NCBI RefSeq assembly: GCF_049674955.1
Contig: NZ_CP187232.1
Location: 6,510,001 to 6,574,000, forward strand
Reading direction: 5' to 3'
Length of the DNA: 64,000 bases
Source of the DNA: Sphaerisporangium viridialbum
Lineage (GTDB): Bacteria; Actinomycetota; Actinomycetes; Streptosporangiales; Streptosporangiaceae
Every line of letters begins with the position of its first letter. The stretch's first letter is position 1. Below the pieces are notes generated by a model that was not told the origin of the DNA, ran no database searches, and saw nothing but the letters and a program-made list of their open reading frames with translations. This document shows positions 16,909 through 26,562 of this stretch, piece after piece. A program made the position numbers and the translations under genes.

Positions 16909-17925
16909 CTACTGGCGCAGCTCGGGACCGTCGAGGCCGAGCGTTCGATCGGGTTGCTTGAGGAGAGGCGCTGGGTGTTCTTGTGTGAGGCCGCGTTCGT
17001 GGTGCAGGGTCCGCTGCCCGGCGGGCTCGTGCGCGATCGTTCCGGTGTTCACGGTGAGCCGGGCGGTTCCGGCGGCGAGTGCGGCGCGGGCATGGTCGGC
17101 CAGCAGGTCGCGTCCGATCTCGATGGCGACACCGGCCTCGACTACGGTGACCGCCAGGCGAGCAACGTAGCCGGGAGCCGAGGGCCTGGCGTCGGACCGG
17201 CTCTCGGTGGTCTCGCCGGTCAGGGTCAGCTCGGCGGATCGAGCCCGGGCGAGTTCCCAGGAGAGCGTAAGTTCCTGCACCGGCTCGCCGTAGTCGTCGA
17301 CCGCGACGATGGCTTCGTAGATACTGCGCCGGTCGGGGCTGGTGAACACCTCAGGATCAAGCCAGGCGGCCACCTCGTGGAGATGTTCGGGATGCTGGAT
17401 CAGATCGGCCAGAAGCGCTTCCTCGCGCAGGGTCCGCAGATCCTGGCGCGGGGCCTCCACCGCCAGTTCATCAGTGAGGCTGGTCTCGAAGTGGACCGCG
17501 TTGGAGCGCAGGGCGTCCGACAGCAGCGCGAAGTGGTCCAGTTCCGGGTCCAGGCCGCGGACCGTTCCGGCGGCTTCGACCAGGCGGTCGGCGTGGCCGA
17601 GGAGTTCCCGACGCAGCGCGGCTTCTTGGATCATGCGGCCGTAGACGGCGACGGAGGAGACATCGGGGCTGGACAGAGCAAGCTCAGCGAGCCGGACCTC
17701 GTCGATACCGGGCCGGTGGGCTTGGAAGGTGATCCGCTCGGCCATCGTCACGCCCCAAATGCCGGGTTCGTTCGCCCGGACGTCGAGGAACGCCGCGAAG
17801 ATGGCCTGATGATCAGCGTGGGCGAAGTGCCGGGGAAGCAGGTAGGGCACGTCGTTGATGAGGCTCGGATCGTAGATGAGCGCTCCAAGGAGCGCTTGTT
17901 CGGTCCGGTGGACGAGATTAGGCAT
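16909..17925 (-). CDS. DnaB N-terminal-domain protein without helicase core
   Basis: 338 residues. The start (HRTEQALLGALIYDPSLIND, then FAHADHQAIFAAF) is the helical N-terminal domain of replicative helicase DnaB. A second similar unit follows from about residue 165 (REEALLADLIQHPEHL, then FTSPDRRSIYEAI). The RecA-like helicase part with Walker motifs is absent. Stand-alone DnaB-N repeats occur in actinomycete integrative elements; they might recruit primase or helicase during element replication, which is inference. It overlaps the preceding small gene by 8 bases. Confidence 0.65.
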   Translation of the reverse strand: MPNLVHRTEQALLGALIYDPSLINDVPYLLPRHFAHADHQAIFAAFLDVRANEPGIWGVTMAERITFQAHRPGIDEVRLAELALSSPDVSSVAVYGRMIQEAALRRELLGHADRLVEAAGTVRGLDPELDHFALLSDALRSNAVHFETSLTDELAVEAPRQDLRTLREEALLADLIQHPEHLHEVAAWLDPEVFTSPDRRSIYEAIVAVDDYGEPVQELTLSWELARARSAELTLTGETTESRSDARPSAPGYVARLAVTVVEAGVAIEIGRDLLADHARAALAAGTARLTVNTGTIAHEPAGQRTLHHERGLTQEHPAPLLKQPDRTLGLDGPELRQ

Positions 17926-18157
17926 GGCGTGGGAGCTTCCTATCGTTATGCGACCTCCTAGAAGGCAGGCTCCAGGTCGCGGCGCCGCTGGTCGTTCTGA
18001 TCACGGTGTGGATTTGTGACGCCGGTCCGAGCATCGAGGTCGGCCGACCACGTGCTTGCACTTCAGCCGGCGTGAGATCAACCACCAGCGCTCGGGCGAC
18101 CTCAGCGCAGGAGTGTGGCTGAAATACCGCCGCGGCTTGGGAGGTGAAAGGTGACAT
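17918..18157 (-). CDS. Small hypothetical ICE protein
   Basis: 79 residues. The ATG overlaps the stop of the upstream gene (TGATG) and has AAAGGA eight bases before it, and its end overlaps the DnaB-N start, so both junctions look translationally coupled. The sequence (CAEVARALVVDLTPAEVQARG) shows a weak helical region only. No domain is recognised. Coupling is the main support. Confidence 0.45.
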   Translation of the reverse strand: MSPFTSQAAAVFQPHSCAEVARALVVDLTPAEVQARGRPTSMLGPASQIHTVIRTTSGAATWSLPSRRSHNDRKLPRHA

Positions 18158-18975
18158 CAGGCGATTCCTTTCGCCGCCCGGCCGGCGGTCTTCAACGCGC
18201 GGCGGCGGTCCACGCTGCGGTCGGCGAGCGCCAGGGCGGCGGATCGTTCATTGAGGCGACGGTCAAGCTTGGGGTCGATGATCCGCAGCCAGCCACCTTC
18301 ACCGGGCACCCACCAGGAGCCGTCGTAGTGGAGGAAGTCGGTGACGGTCTTGCCCAGGGGGACGGCCGCCTCCTGCTCCCGGTGAGTGCCCATGGTGGCG
18401 ACTGTCAGGAACAGGTAGCTGTCAGGACGGCCTGTTGCAGGCCCGCCGGCCTTGAGCAAGCCTGCGGGAATGCCCGCAGCGGGATCGGCGGTCGCCCAGC
18501 GCTGTTGGAGGGCGCCATCCTCGGCGGCCAGACCATCGGCCCCACGGTGACCGGCGCGGCAGCCGGCAGCGTAGAAGGTGATAGCCGCGTGCATGGTCTG
18601 ACGCAGCTCGGCGTGCCAATAACGCGCGGCCTGCCCCGACGACTGCTCGGCGTCGTAGATCTCTTCGCGCCAGGCTTTGAGCGCCCACAGCTCTTCGATC
18701 AAACCGGGATGCTGCGCCCAGCAGCGCGGCAAGCGCTCTTCGACGCCGAGTTCGTAGCGATCGTGCAGCCAGGTCACCCAGGCCCCCAACTGCGCCCAGT
18801 TGGCCTGCCGTTCGTCGGCGTCCATCCGGTGCCACTCGATCAGGCGCCGGCTGGGCTTGGCCGTGCGGCGGTCCCGACGCTTGCTCACGTGCTGGTCGCG
18901 GTAGCCCTTGTTCAGCGAAGACTTGAGCAGGATGGGCACGCGGGGCTTGACGGACTGCTTAGGCGTCTCGGTCAT
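18157..18975 (-). CDS. DUF4913-like ICE protein
   Basis: 272 residues. A Lys/Arg-rich N terminus is followed by LGAWVTWLHDRYEL, LPRCWAQHPGLIEELWALKAW and YWHAELRQTMHAAI. The aromatic Cys-Trp-x-x-His-Pro pattern resembles DUF4913 proteins common in actinomycete mobile elements. The C terminus (WWVPGEGGWLRIIDPKLDRR) resembles part of the 108-residue protein at 16566. It overlaps the coupling-protein gene by 4 bases and is probably part of the transfer operon. Molecular role unknown. Confidence 0.5.
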   Translation of the reverse strand: MTETPKQSVKPRVPILLKSSLNKGYRDQHVSKRRDRRTAKPSRRLIEWHRMDADERQANWAQLGAWVTWLHDRYELGVEERLPRCWAQHPGLIEELWALKAWREEIYDAEQSSGQAARYWHAELRQTMHAAITFYAAGCRAGHRGADGLAAEDGALQQRWATADPAAGIPAGLLKAGGPATGRPDSYLFLTVATMGTHREQEAAVPLGKTVTDFLHYDGSWWVPGEGGWLRIIDPKLDRRLNERSAALALADRSVDRRRALKTAGRAAKGIA

Positions 18976-20840
18976 CGTCGGTTCCGTCCTTGGTCATTGT
19001 CGGCTCCGTGCTCGCCCGTGACGGCGCTGTTGGGCGTAGTGATGCTCGGCAACGGCTCTGCGATCATCTGGGTGGCTGCGGCGACCGAGCGGGCGTAGGC
19101 GTCGCGGTCTGGGCCTTCGTAGTGCCGGGTCATCCGCACCAGCACCGCGGGGGTGGTGGCGTGGATGACCAGCGCCTCGCGCCGTTCTTCGGACAAGGTC
19201 CGAATCGCCTCGGGCGCAAGGGTCTTGCGGTCATGCAGCGTCGACTGGACGGTGTGCCCGGTGCTGCCGCGCTGGTGGGTGGTGAGGAGCTCGCGGTACT
19301 CGCCGGCCAGCGCGGACAGGTCCCGCAGTTCGTCACCGGACAGACCACCGAGGGCGATCTTGACGGTGGAGGCGCCCCAGAGCATGGCGGCGCCCTCGCG
19401 GCCCCACCGGTTCTCGGCTTGGGCCATGTTCTGGAGCACGGCGACGATGAACATTCCCGAGCCACCCGCGTACGACATCAGCGCGGGAAGGTGCGGGAGC
19501 GGGACAACGTTGGCGACCTCATCGCAGATCAGGCCAAGCGGCGGGTCGAGCCGGCCGCCGGGCGAGGCGTCGGCGAGCTTCTTGGCGGTCTCGGTGAGCT
19601 CGTCGACGAACGCCGAGATCAAAGGAGCCAGGTCGGTCGCCTGCTTTTCCGAGACCAGCAGGTAGATCGTGCCGCAGGCCTTGAGGAAGGCTTCCAGGTC
19701 GATACCTTCCCCCGCCGCCGGGGTGAAGGTGGCCCGGGCGGTGGGGGCCAGCAGCGGCGCCACCGCAGTCTGCACGGTGGTCCACAGGTTGGAGCGGGTT
19801 CCCTCAGGTGACCGGTAGGCGGCATCGAGCATCGCGGCGGTACCCGGCGCGGCGCCGGGGTGGTCGCGGAGGATCTTCACGGGCTGGTCGAGGCGTTCAT
19901 CGAGCGCCCATCGCAGAACGTCGTCCATGGAGCCGCCGGACAGGGCGGCGGCGTGCAGCCAGCCCGCGAGCAGGTTCGTGGCGGTCATGCCGAAGTAGGC
20001 GGCGTTGCCGGAGTCCTGGTTGATGCCGGTCTTACCGACCGTGACCATGACGTCGGCGCGAGCGCGGGCCTTGTCGAAGTTCTCACAACCGGAGCTCGGC
20101 GACCAACGCACCAGGTCGGGCCAATGAATCATCCCAGTGGGGGCCATCACCAGTACGGGACGGTCGCCTTGCGCGCGCAAAAGCGCGGTGGCCTCGACAA
20201 TGTCCTTGCGGACCGAGGTGACCAGAGCAGGACCTGGCCAGCGGTGCAGCCACGGGATGATGACCATGCTGGTCTTGCCCTGACGGGGCGCGGACATCAA
20301 CAACACCGACGACTCGGAGCTGAGGGCCAGCGGCATCCCGCCGGAGGCGGTGCGGCCGATCCGGACCCCGACATCGTCCACCGTGTAGTCGGTGCCTGCG
20401 ACGCTCGGGCGGACGACCGGTCCCCGGGTGATGACCGCCTTCTCCGACATCGACCGGGCAAGTTGACTGCGGGAGGCGAACCCACGCCGGGAGCGACCAC
20501 TGCCGATCCGCCGGATACCCAGGACGGCGCCGGTCACGATGCCGGTGAGGGTGATCAGGGCCGAGGCTAGGAAGCCGGGCCAGCCCGGCAGGGAGTCACG
20601 TGCTGAGGCCGGCCAGGCTTGCTTGGGGTCCGGCAGGTGGTGGGGAAGCCGCGCCAGGACCGATAGGCAGTCGCCGAGGCTGGTGTCCGGCCAGGAGAAG
20701 GCGAACACCAGCCCAGCGATCTGCCCGGTCAGCCAGACCCCACCCACCAGGGCGGCGATGCACGCCAGCCCACCGAACAGCAGATAGTCGGTGAGGCCGT
20801 CGAACACTCCGCGGCCGGCGATGGTCTCGTTTCGTGCCAT
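18972..20840 (-). CDS. VirD4/TraG-like conjugation coupling ATPase
   Basis: 622 residues from ATG 20840, one base after the VirB4-like stop. Two membrane helices (~20-50 and ~90-112) precede the ATPase. Walker A is SAPRQGKTS (~183-191) and Walker B LGLICDEVANV (~435-445), followed by QNMAQAENRWG in the sensor position. This is the family that feeds relaxosome-bound DNA into a type IV secretion channel at the membrane. The acidic/basic C terminus may contact substrates. Its place between DUF4913-like and VirB4-like genes supports the role. Confidence 0.85.
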   Translation of the reverse strand: MARNETIAGRGVFDGLTDYLLFGGLACIAALVGGVWLTGQIAGLVFAFSWPDTSLGDCLSVLARLPHHLPDPKQAWPASARDSLPGWPGFLASALITLTGIVTGAVLGIRRIGSGRSRRGFASRSQLARSMSEKAVITRGPVVRPSVAGTDYTVDDVGVRIGRTASGGMPLALSSESSVLLMSAPRQGKTSMVIIPWLHRWPGPALVTSVRKDIVEATALLRAQGDRPVLVMAPTGMIHWPDLVRWSPSSGCENFDKARARADVMVTVGKTGINQDSGNAAYFGMTATNLLAGWLHAAALSGGSMDDVLRWALDERLDQPVKILRDHPGAAPGTAAMLDAAYRSPEGTRSNLWTTVQTAVAPLLAPTARATFTPAAGEGIDLEAFLKACGTIYLLVSEKQATDLAPLISAFVDELTETAKKLADASPGGRLDPPLGLICDEVANVVPLPHLPALMSYAGGSGMFIVAVLQNMAQAENRWGREGAAMLWGASTVKIALGGLSGDELRDLSALAGEYRELLTTHQRGSTGHTVQSTLHDRKTLAPEAIRTLSEERREALVIHATTPAVLVRMTRHYEGPDRDAYARSVAAATQMIAEPLPSITTPNSAVTGEHGADNDQGRNRR

Positions 20841-20841
20841 G

Positions 20842-22347
20842 TCAGACGGCCATGCGTTCGTTGGTCCAGTAGAGCCGGCGCTCCGAAGGGGTGAGGACGA
20901 CCTGGACGACATGGCTGGCGGTGCGGCCGATCTTCCAGATCGCCCGGCCGAGCTGCTCGCCCGACCAGGACGCGATGTGCGCGCACTCGGTGTCGGTGAG
21001 CCCGATCGCATCCCGGGTCATCCCCAGCGGGGCGGTGTCCTGTCGCAGGCAGATTCTCACGTCGCAGCTCGCGATCAGGTTCTTGGCGATCGTGACCTCT
21101 TGTGAGCCTTCGGGTCCCACCGCCTCGAAGTCCGCGAGCCGGTGAGTGGCCAGGACCTGGATAGTGCCCTGCGCGCGGGACAGGCGAAGGTCGGAGTCGA
21201 CTTTGCGGATCATGGCGGGGACACGCATGGCCCGCCACAACTCGTCGCGGACCACCAGACGGACGGGCCCGCCGGGTTCGTCGATGGCGGCCTGCCCCCA
21301 GGAGGAAACGCAGGCAAGCGTCATGGCCACAGTCTCATCCCCGCGGCCGTTGATCCGGGACAGATCGACGGTCTGGATCGGGGCGTTGAAGTCGAGCCGC
21401 ACGCTGGTCGGCCCGTCGAACAGCCCGGAAAGGGAGTCGCGGACCATGTTGCCCAGGGCGTCGGTTACCCGCCGGATCATCTCCCGCAACTCCCCAACAT
21501 CCTCGCCCCGTACCCGCAGTTCGGTGGCCATCTCCGCAAGCGGATCGCGTAGGAGCTGCCAGACCTGCGGAATGGTCGGGTCTTTGAGGGTGGTCGCCCC
21601 GGTGGCTTGCCCCGAGGCGTGCTTGATCGCCAGGCTGACCGCCGCCTCCTCGGTCGGGGTCAGGTCGCCGCCCAGTCGCATGACCAGCAGTGAGGACAGC
21701 AGGGTGATGCGGCGGCGGTGGATCTCCTCCAGCCGCTCGCGGAGCTGCTCGGTGTCGGTGGGCAGGTGCTCACCGAGCGGCCCGGCATCCAGCGGGTTGA
21801 GCCGGGTTGCGAGGCCTGGCCCGAGTTCGACCGGCGAGACGCCGAACGCCCGCGCCAGGGGCGCGTACTCGTTCTTGATGTCGCCGAGCACAAAGGTCTT
21901 GACGCCGTACGCGCTCAACCTGGTGATGAGGGCTTTGATCGTGGCGGACTTGCCCGCGCCGGGCACTCCCGTGATCAGCATGTTGGGGTTGGAGATAAGG
22001 CCCCGGTGCAGCCATTCGATGGGATGACAGGCAAAAGCCCCGCCCGACAGGCAGTCGACGCCGACGTAGACGCCGACCGGCGGCATGCTCGCCCCATACA
22101 GCCACGGGTACAGGCCCTGCACCTGGCCAGTGCTCCCCCGGAAAACGGGGATCGCCGGGAAACGGGGGGCACGCCCACCGAACGGGCGGGCGTGCCCGCG
22201 CCGAGGCGCAAGCGCATCCTGGCTGCGGCGCTCGACCTTCCCGGCCCGGCTGTCGCCAGCCTTTCCCGGTGGGGCGGCAGGAGTGCCCAGAACATCGGCA
22301 AGGTCGAAAGCGGGCAGAGCAGTGTTGTTCTTCTTGCGCAGGCCCAT
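20842..22347 (-). CDS. VirB4-like type IV secretion ATPase
   Basis: 501 residues from ATG 22347, two bases after the SCO6880-like stop. A basic, probably unstructured N terminus leads into an ATPase domain: ISNPNMLITGVPGAGKS contains Walker A (~127-134), with FVLGDIKNEYAPLA and a later VRLVVRDELWRAM as Walker B-like acidic strand. The end (GRTASHVVQVVLTPSERRLYWT) matches VirB4/TraC C termini. It drives assembly or substrate transport. The N-terminal VirB4 half may be supplied by the SCO6880-family protein encoded just upstream. Confidence 0.8.
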   Translation of the reverse strand: MGLRKKNNTALPAFDLADVLGTPAAPPGKAGDSRAGKVERRSQDALAPRRGHARPFGGRAPRFPAIPVFRGSTGQVQGLYPWLYGASMPPVGVYVGVDCLSGGAFACHPIEWLHRGLISNPNMLITGVPGAGKSATIKALITRLSAYGVKTFVLGDIKNEYAPLARAFGVSPVELGPGLATRLNPLDAGPLGEHLPTDTEQLRERLEEIHRRRITLLSSLLVMRLGGDLTPTEEAAVSLAIKHASGQATGATTLKDPTIPQVWQLLRDPLAEMATELRVRGEDVGELREMIRRVTDALGNMVRDSLSGLFDGPTSVRLDFNAPIQTVDLSRINGRGDETVAMTLACVSSWGQAAIDEPGGPVRLVVRDELWRAMRVPAMIRKVDSDLRLSRAQGTIQVLATHRLADFEAVGPEGSQEVTIAKNLIASCDVRICLRQDTAPLGMTRDAIGLTDTECAHIASWSGEQLGRAIWKIGRTASHVVQVVLTPSERRLYWTNERMAV

Positions 22348-22349
22348 AC

Positions 22350-23906
22350 TCAGTACCTCTTCCGGGGCAGGCCCATGCCGAGCGGCAGCGCACCGAGCGC
22401 GAACCCGATGTCTTGGGCCATCCACATACGGCGGACGGAGATCCGGGCCGCGGCCGCGTCGGCTTCGAGTGCCGCGCAGGCGTCATCCAGCTCGGCCGCG
22501 TCGGTGACGGTGACCGTGACGTATGCCGAGAAGCGGACCAGGCCGTGACCGGCTGCGCGTTCGCGGTCCTGGGCGCGGGCACGGTCAAGGGCGGCCTGCT
22601 CGTGCTCGGGCACGATCTGGCCGGTGCGCTGCCGCATCTTGATCGCGACATCGCGGGCGGTACGCTCGCGCATAACCTCCTGTTCCGCCTTGCGCGGGCC
22701 GAGGGGCTCCACATGCAAGGAGAAAGCACGACGATGGTCGCTCTCCCCCAGCAAAGGCGCCAGCGCGGTGGAGTAGACCTGGTTTCGCGGCCAGTCGTGC
22801 ACCACGTAGCTGACCGAGTGAGCGCCATCGTGGGCGTAGGAGCCGGGCTTGGCCTCGCCCGCGGCCGGTCCCGCCAGAGCCGGGTCCACCCCCGGCAACC
22901 CCTTGTGGTGGACGCCCACGGTGGCAGCGGCCATCGCCCCGGCACGCTGGTCGGCCAGGACACGAGCCGAGTGCGGGTCGAACGCGGTCCGCAGCACTTC
23001 GGCCAGATCCCGCGGATCGAGCCAGCCTTCCACCTGCAGATCGGCACCGCTGATAGCCGAGGTGAGCGACTTCAACTGGCGAACCAGCACAGCGGCGGCT
23101 CCCACCGCACCACCGCCGGCGGCCCTGATCTGCGACGCCGCCCTCTTGTGGTCCATGGTGAACGCCAAGAACGCCTCACGCTGCGAGGTCGCCAACGTCG
23201 AGGTCTCCAAAAGCATCGCGGTGATCTCCCGCGCAAGAGGCGGCGCCTCCTCGGTCAGGTGGTCGGCGTGCCATCGGCGCAACGCCGCCCCAGATTCGGG
23301 CACCAGCCGCTGAAGCGCCTGCACCCGGACGATCGGGCTGCCCTCGGTGCACAGGCCCGACAGCAAACCGCCCCACCCCGCGACCCGTAGATCCCTACGC
23401 GAGGAGTCGACCAGCCCGATCCCCGGGAAACCGATCCTGGCGACCGCAGTGAAGGTCCGCTCGTACCTGTTGTGCGCCACCGCGATCGTGACGCCGTTAC
23501 CGAACGCGGCCTCCAAGATGGTCAGCGGCGCCAAAATCCCGGGCAGATCCATCGGGGCAGGCGCACCAGGGCGGGTCCTAGACCGCGGGGCGAACGCCGC
23601 GCTGACGAACTTGTTGTGGTCTCGCGACCGCAGCAGCCCGTAGGAGACAGCGGCCACGATCCACTCATCCACCGTCCGGCCGGCGATCCGGACGAACGCC
23701 AACGCGACCAGCAGACCAGCGACCGGCCAGCACACCAACCCTTTCCTGACGTCGGAGACAGCCAGCGGCCACGCGGCGGAAAGCACACCAGCGGCGAGCA
23801 ACGCGGCCCGCTGACCGCTGACCCCGAAAATGAACGCGACCTTCTCCTCCTGCCAGCCGAAATACGTCCGCGAGGAAGTCGTCCCGCTACCGGTACCGGT
23901 AATCAC
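22350..23906 (-). CDS. SCO6880-family conjugation protein
   Basis: 518 residues. PrgI-like N-terminal membrane region (FGVSGQRAALLAAGVLSAAW, GLVCWPVAGLLVALAFVRI) followed by a long soluble part (ILEAAFGNGVTIAVAHNRYE, VQALQRLVPESGAALRRWHA) typical of the SCO6880 family. These proteins accompany VirB4-like ATPases in actinomycete ICEs and probably serve as the membrane and N-terminal half of the secretion ATPase. It overlaps the VirB6-like gene by 4 bases. Confidence 0.75.
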   Translation of the reverse strand: MITGTGSGTTSSRTYFGWQEEKVAFIFGVSGQRAALLAAGVLSAAWPLAVSDVRKGLVCWPVAGLLVALAFVRIAGRTVDEWIVAAVSYGLLRSRDHNKFVSAAFAPRSRTRPGAPAPMDLPGILAPLTILEAAFGNGVTIAVAHNRYERTFTAVARIGFPGIGLVDSSRRDLRVAGWGGLLSGLCTEGSPIVRVQALQRLVPESGAALRRWHADHLTEEAPPLAREITAMLLETSTLATSQREAFLAFTMDHKRAASQIRAAGGGAVGAAAVLVRQLKSLTSAISGADLQVEGWLDPRDLAEVLRTAFDPHSARVLADQRAGAMAAATVGVHHKGLPGVDPALAGPAAGEAKPGSYAHDGAHSVSYVVHDWPRNQVYSTALAPLLGESDHRRAFSLHVEPLGPRKAEQEVMRERTARDVAIKMRQRTGQIVPEHEQAALDRARAQDRERAAGHGLVRFSAYVTVTVTDAAELDDACAALEADAAAARISVRRMWMAQDIGFALGALPLGMGLPRKRY

Positions 23907-25417
23907 GCCTCACCCCCCTCAAGTTCAAGGCGGTCGTTGATGGCGCGCGGCTTCGGCCGCGGCGCCGCCGCAGCAACCTCGCCGACAGCAGGCTGAGCCG
24001 AAACGGCAGACTGATCCGGCAAGGCAGGCGGGACCTCTTCAGGTGAGCTCTGTTCAGCTGGCGGTTCCGCTGCGGGCAACTGCTGTGCGGGTGGCTCGAC
24101 CGGCGATGCTTCCGCAAGATCACGCCCCTCCCCCGGCGCGCCCGAGCCGGCCACGGGAGCGGGGGGCGTGCTGGTTGGGCTGTCGTCGCCGGCGTCAGAG
24201 GGTCGGCCGTATGGGCGCCGGTAACGACCGTGTCCGGCGTAGGGCGGTACTCCCGCTGCGTAGCCAGCGGGTCGCCCGCCCATTCCCCCATGGGTCGCCA
24301 TCTGGTCCATGCCGCCGCTGAGACTGTTGATCGCCTTCTGCGCTGCCTGGAGGGCCGCGACGGCGACCGCTGCGGGACCGGCCCCGGCCGCCGCTGAACC
24401 TCCCGCGCCCCCGGCCGCTGACGCACCACCGCCGGACTGAGCGAAGGAGGCCATGGTCCGGGCCTCGGACGCCTGGCTGAACTCATCAGGGTCGATACCG
24501 CTCGGTACGCCGCCGCCCGACCCCGCGCCGCCGGCCCTCCCCGCAGCGAAGCCCACAAGCGTTCCAAGTCCTGCGCTGCCACCGACCGAGACGCTGGTGA
24601 AGGAGAAGAAACGGGCGATGGCAGGCCAGGCGAAAACGGCCAGGATCAGCACAAGCATCCCGGCCAGAAGGGTCTGGATGTCCTCGCTTTTGCCGGTCAT
24701 CCCGAATCCCAGGGCGAAGACCAGCGCGATCACCGGCTTGAGGATGATCAGCTGCCCGGTGGCCACCGCGAACTTGGTCCACCAGGACTTGGTGGCGTCC
24801 GAAATTTGCCCGGCCGCCGCGATCGGCGAGGTCGCCACCAAGACGACGATGGCCGCGTTACGCAGAAGTAGCTGGAACCAGAGCACCAGCGTGAGCAGTA
24901 TCCCGACCACGGCCAAAAGCAGAATGAGCGCACCTTGGGAGGCCGCAGTGGGGTCCCACTGAATCACACGGGCGATCCTGGCGCTGAGAGCCTTGGTGCT
25001 GCCGAAGCCTCCCACGACGATGATGTTGGTCAGTTCGTCAGCGGCTCTGAGTGACGCCCCGGCGATGACCACGGTCAACAGAAACGCCAACGCGGCCTTG
25101 CCGACACCGATCAGCCCTTGCACCAGAGCAGAGCCGTCGTGCGTGATCGCTGTTCTGACGACCTGGCCCAGCAGGAGCAAAACAGCGACCACTGCGGCGA
25201 GCTGGATGGAGATTAAGTAGACGCTGCGGACCCCTGGAGAGGTCAAATCGACCGGCGGGATGGCGACGAACGCTTCCCCGAAGCCTTCCAGCAGGGTGTT
25301 CGCCGCCGACACAAAGCTCTGGACGACCGCGTTGAAGGCACTGTTGGTGACGCTGGTGAGACCCCCACTGATGAGGTCGCCGGCACAGCCGACCGCGTCA
25401 GGTAGACGGCACGCCAT
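23903..25417 (-). CDS. VirB6/TrbL-like polytopic channel protein
   Basis: 504 residues from ATG 25417 with AGGAGG immediately upstream. Six or so membrane segments are visible (VYLISIQLAAVVAVLLLLG, ALAFLLTVVIAGASL, ALILLLAVVGILLTLVLWF, LLAGMLVLILAVFAWPAI). A Gly/Ala/Pro-rich cytoplasmic or surface tail of ~200 residues follows. The size and topology fit the VirB6/TrbL inner-membrane channel component. The low-complexity tail is typical of actinomycete versions. Confidence 0.75.
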   Translation of the reverse strand: MACRLPDAVGCAGDLISGGLTSVTNSAFNAVVQSFVSAANTLLEGFGEAFVAIPPVDLTSPGVRSVYLISIQLAAVVAVLLLLGQVVRTAITHDGSALVQGLIGVGKAALAFLLTVVIAGASLRAADELTNIIVVGGFGSTKALSARIARVIQWDPTAASQGALILLLAVVGILLTLVLWFQLLLRNAAIVVLVATSPIAAAGQISDATKSWWTKFAVATGQLIILKPVIALVFALGFGMTGKSEDIQTLLAGMLVLILAVFAWPAIARFFSFTSVSVGGSAGLGTLVGFAAGRAGGAGSGGGVPSGIDPDEFSQASEARTMASFAQSGGGASAAGGAGGSAAAGAGPAAVAVAALQAAQKAINSLSGGMDQMATHGGMGGRPAGYAAGVPPYAGHGRYRRPYGRPSDAGDDSPTSTPPAPVAGSGAPGEGRDLAEASPVEPPAQQLPAAEPPAEQSSPEEVPPALPDQSAVSAQPAVGEVAAAAPRPKPRAINDRLELEGGEA

Positions 25418-25468
25418 GAGAACCTCCTCTGCTGTCAAAACGGGGGACGCTCGATACGGGACGGGGAC

Positions 25469-26218
25469 TTACTGCGAGGCCAGTGGGAGCCAGCCCATGG
25501 CAGCCGCCTCCTTCGACCCCGGCATTGCCTGAAGGCCTGAGTAATCCGCGCTAAGGGTGGGGGCGGGGACCTTCCAGTCACCGGCGGCCCAGTGCATCTG
25601 TAAGGGGAAGACCCCGATGCGGTTTTGAGGCTCCTGTCCCGGCGTCGTGGTTTGGAGATAGCCGAGCAGCAGGACGGTCACCGAGTCAGCTTGGATCTGC
25701 CGAATCTGGTAAGCCACCGGGGTGAGCATCACCGACGCCCCGACGGGAGCCGGTCCGCTGGTGGGCAGACCCAGGCGCTTGCGGGTGTTGATCGGTCCCT
25801 TCGACAGCTCAGCAACGGCGCTCTTCCAGGCCGGATCGGCGATGACGTCGGCGATCTGCGCCGCGCGGGCCGGATCGAGCGTCGCGGCCGTCTGGCCCCA
25901 GTACTGCACTGCGGCGGAGACCGCACCGAGCATCGAGTGCGGGTAACCGACCGAGACCTCATGCACCATCCGAGTTCCCGGCGAAAGTCGCAGCGGCGGC
26001 GGGTGCTCACCGAAGTCGATCAGCTTGCCGTTCTGGTCGATGCCGGTCACCGAGCCGGGCCCTGCTCCGGGCGCGGGGACACGGTGGTTCGGGGGGTCGT
26101 TGGGCATCAGGGCCGTTTGGATGACCAGGCCGACGGCCACGAACGTGACCAGTCCGAGCGCGATCAGGCGCACGTAGAACAGGACCGGGCGGCGACGCTG
26201 CAGGAAGGTGTTGCTCAT
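25469..26218 (-). CDS. VirB8-like conjugal transfer protein
   Basis: 249 residues from ATG 26218. A basic N terminus (LQRRRPVLFYVR) leads to one membrane helix (LIALGLVTFVAVGLVIQTAL). The extracytoplasmic remainder (MVHEVSVGYPHSMLGAVSAAVQYWG, then VTVLLLGYLQTTTPGQ and MHWAAGDWKV) resembles the NTF2-like fold of VirB8/TcpC proteins. It would be an assembly scaffold of the transfer channel. It lies between the VirB2-like and VirB6-like genes, as expected. Confidence 0.6.
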   Translation of the reverse strand: MSNTFLQRRRPVLFYVRLIALGLVTFVAVGLVIQTALMPNDPPNHRVPAPGAGPGSVTGIDQNGKLIDFGEHPPPLRLSPGTRMVHEVSVGYPHSMLGAVSAAVQYWGQTAATLDPARAAQIADVIADPAWKSAVAELSKGPINTRKRLGLPTSGPAPVGASVMLTPVAYQIRQIQADSVTVLLLGYLQTTTPGQEPQNRIGVFPLQMHWAAGDWKVPAPTLSADYSGLQAMPGSKEAAAMGWLPLASQ

Positions 26219-26238
26219 GTCTTGTTCGCACCGCCCCC

Positions 26239-26562
26239 TTAGGAAGCGGCTCCGAAGACCGTGTTGACCATGGGAATGGCGATCGCCGTGACCACGACTC
26301 CGCCAAGGCTCCACACCAGGGCCCGTTTGCCCTTGTCAGCATGGTCCGGCCGGTTGGACAGAGCGCCGACGGCCATCAACCCGCCGGAGACGACGGCGGC
26401 GACCGCGCAGGCGATCAACGCGCCCCACTTGGCGTACGCCAGCAGCAGGCTGATGCCCTTGCTACCCGCGGTCGGGTCCTGCGGCGCCGGGTTATCGATG
26501 TCACCCGCCAGCACCTGGACCGCGGCATGGACACCATCATGCAGGTACAACAAAAGAGACAT
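26239..26562 (-). CDS. VirB2/TrbC-like small membrane protein
   Basis: 107 residues with two hydrophobic helices (LLLAYAKWGALIACAVAAVVSGGLM and LVWSLGGVVVTAIAIPMVNTVF) separated by a short basic loop, the layout of VirB2/TrbC pilin-like proteins. It is the first gene of the leftward transfer operon. In Gram-positive conjugation such proteins are channel components rather than pili. Assignment rests on size, topology and position. Confidence 0.55.
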   Translation of the reverse strand: MSLLLYLHDGVHAAVQVLAGDIDNPAPQDPTAGSKGISLLLAYAKWGALIACAVAAVVSGGLMAVGALSNRPDHADKGKRALVWSLGGVVVTAIAIPMVNTVFGAAS

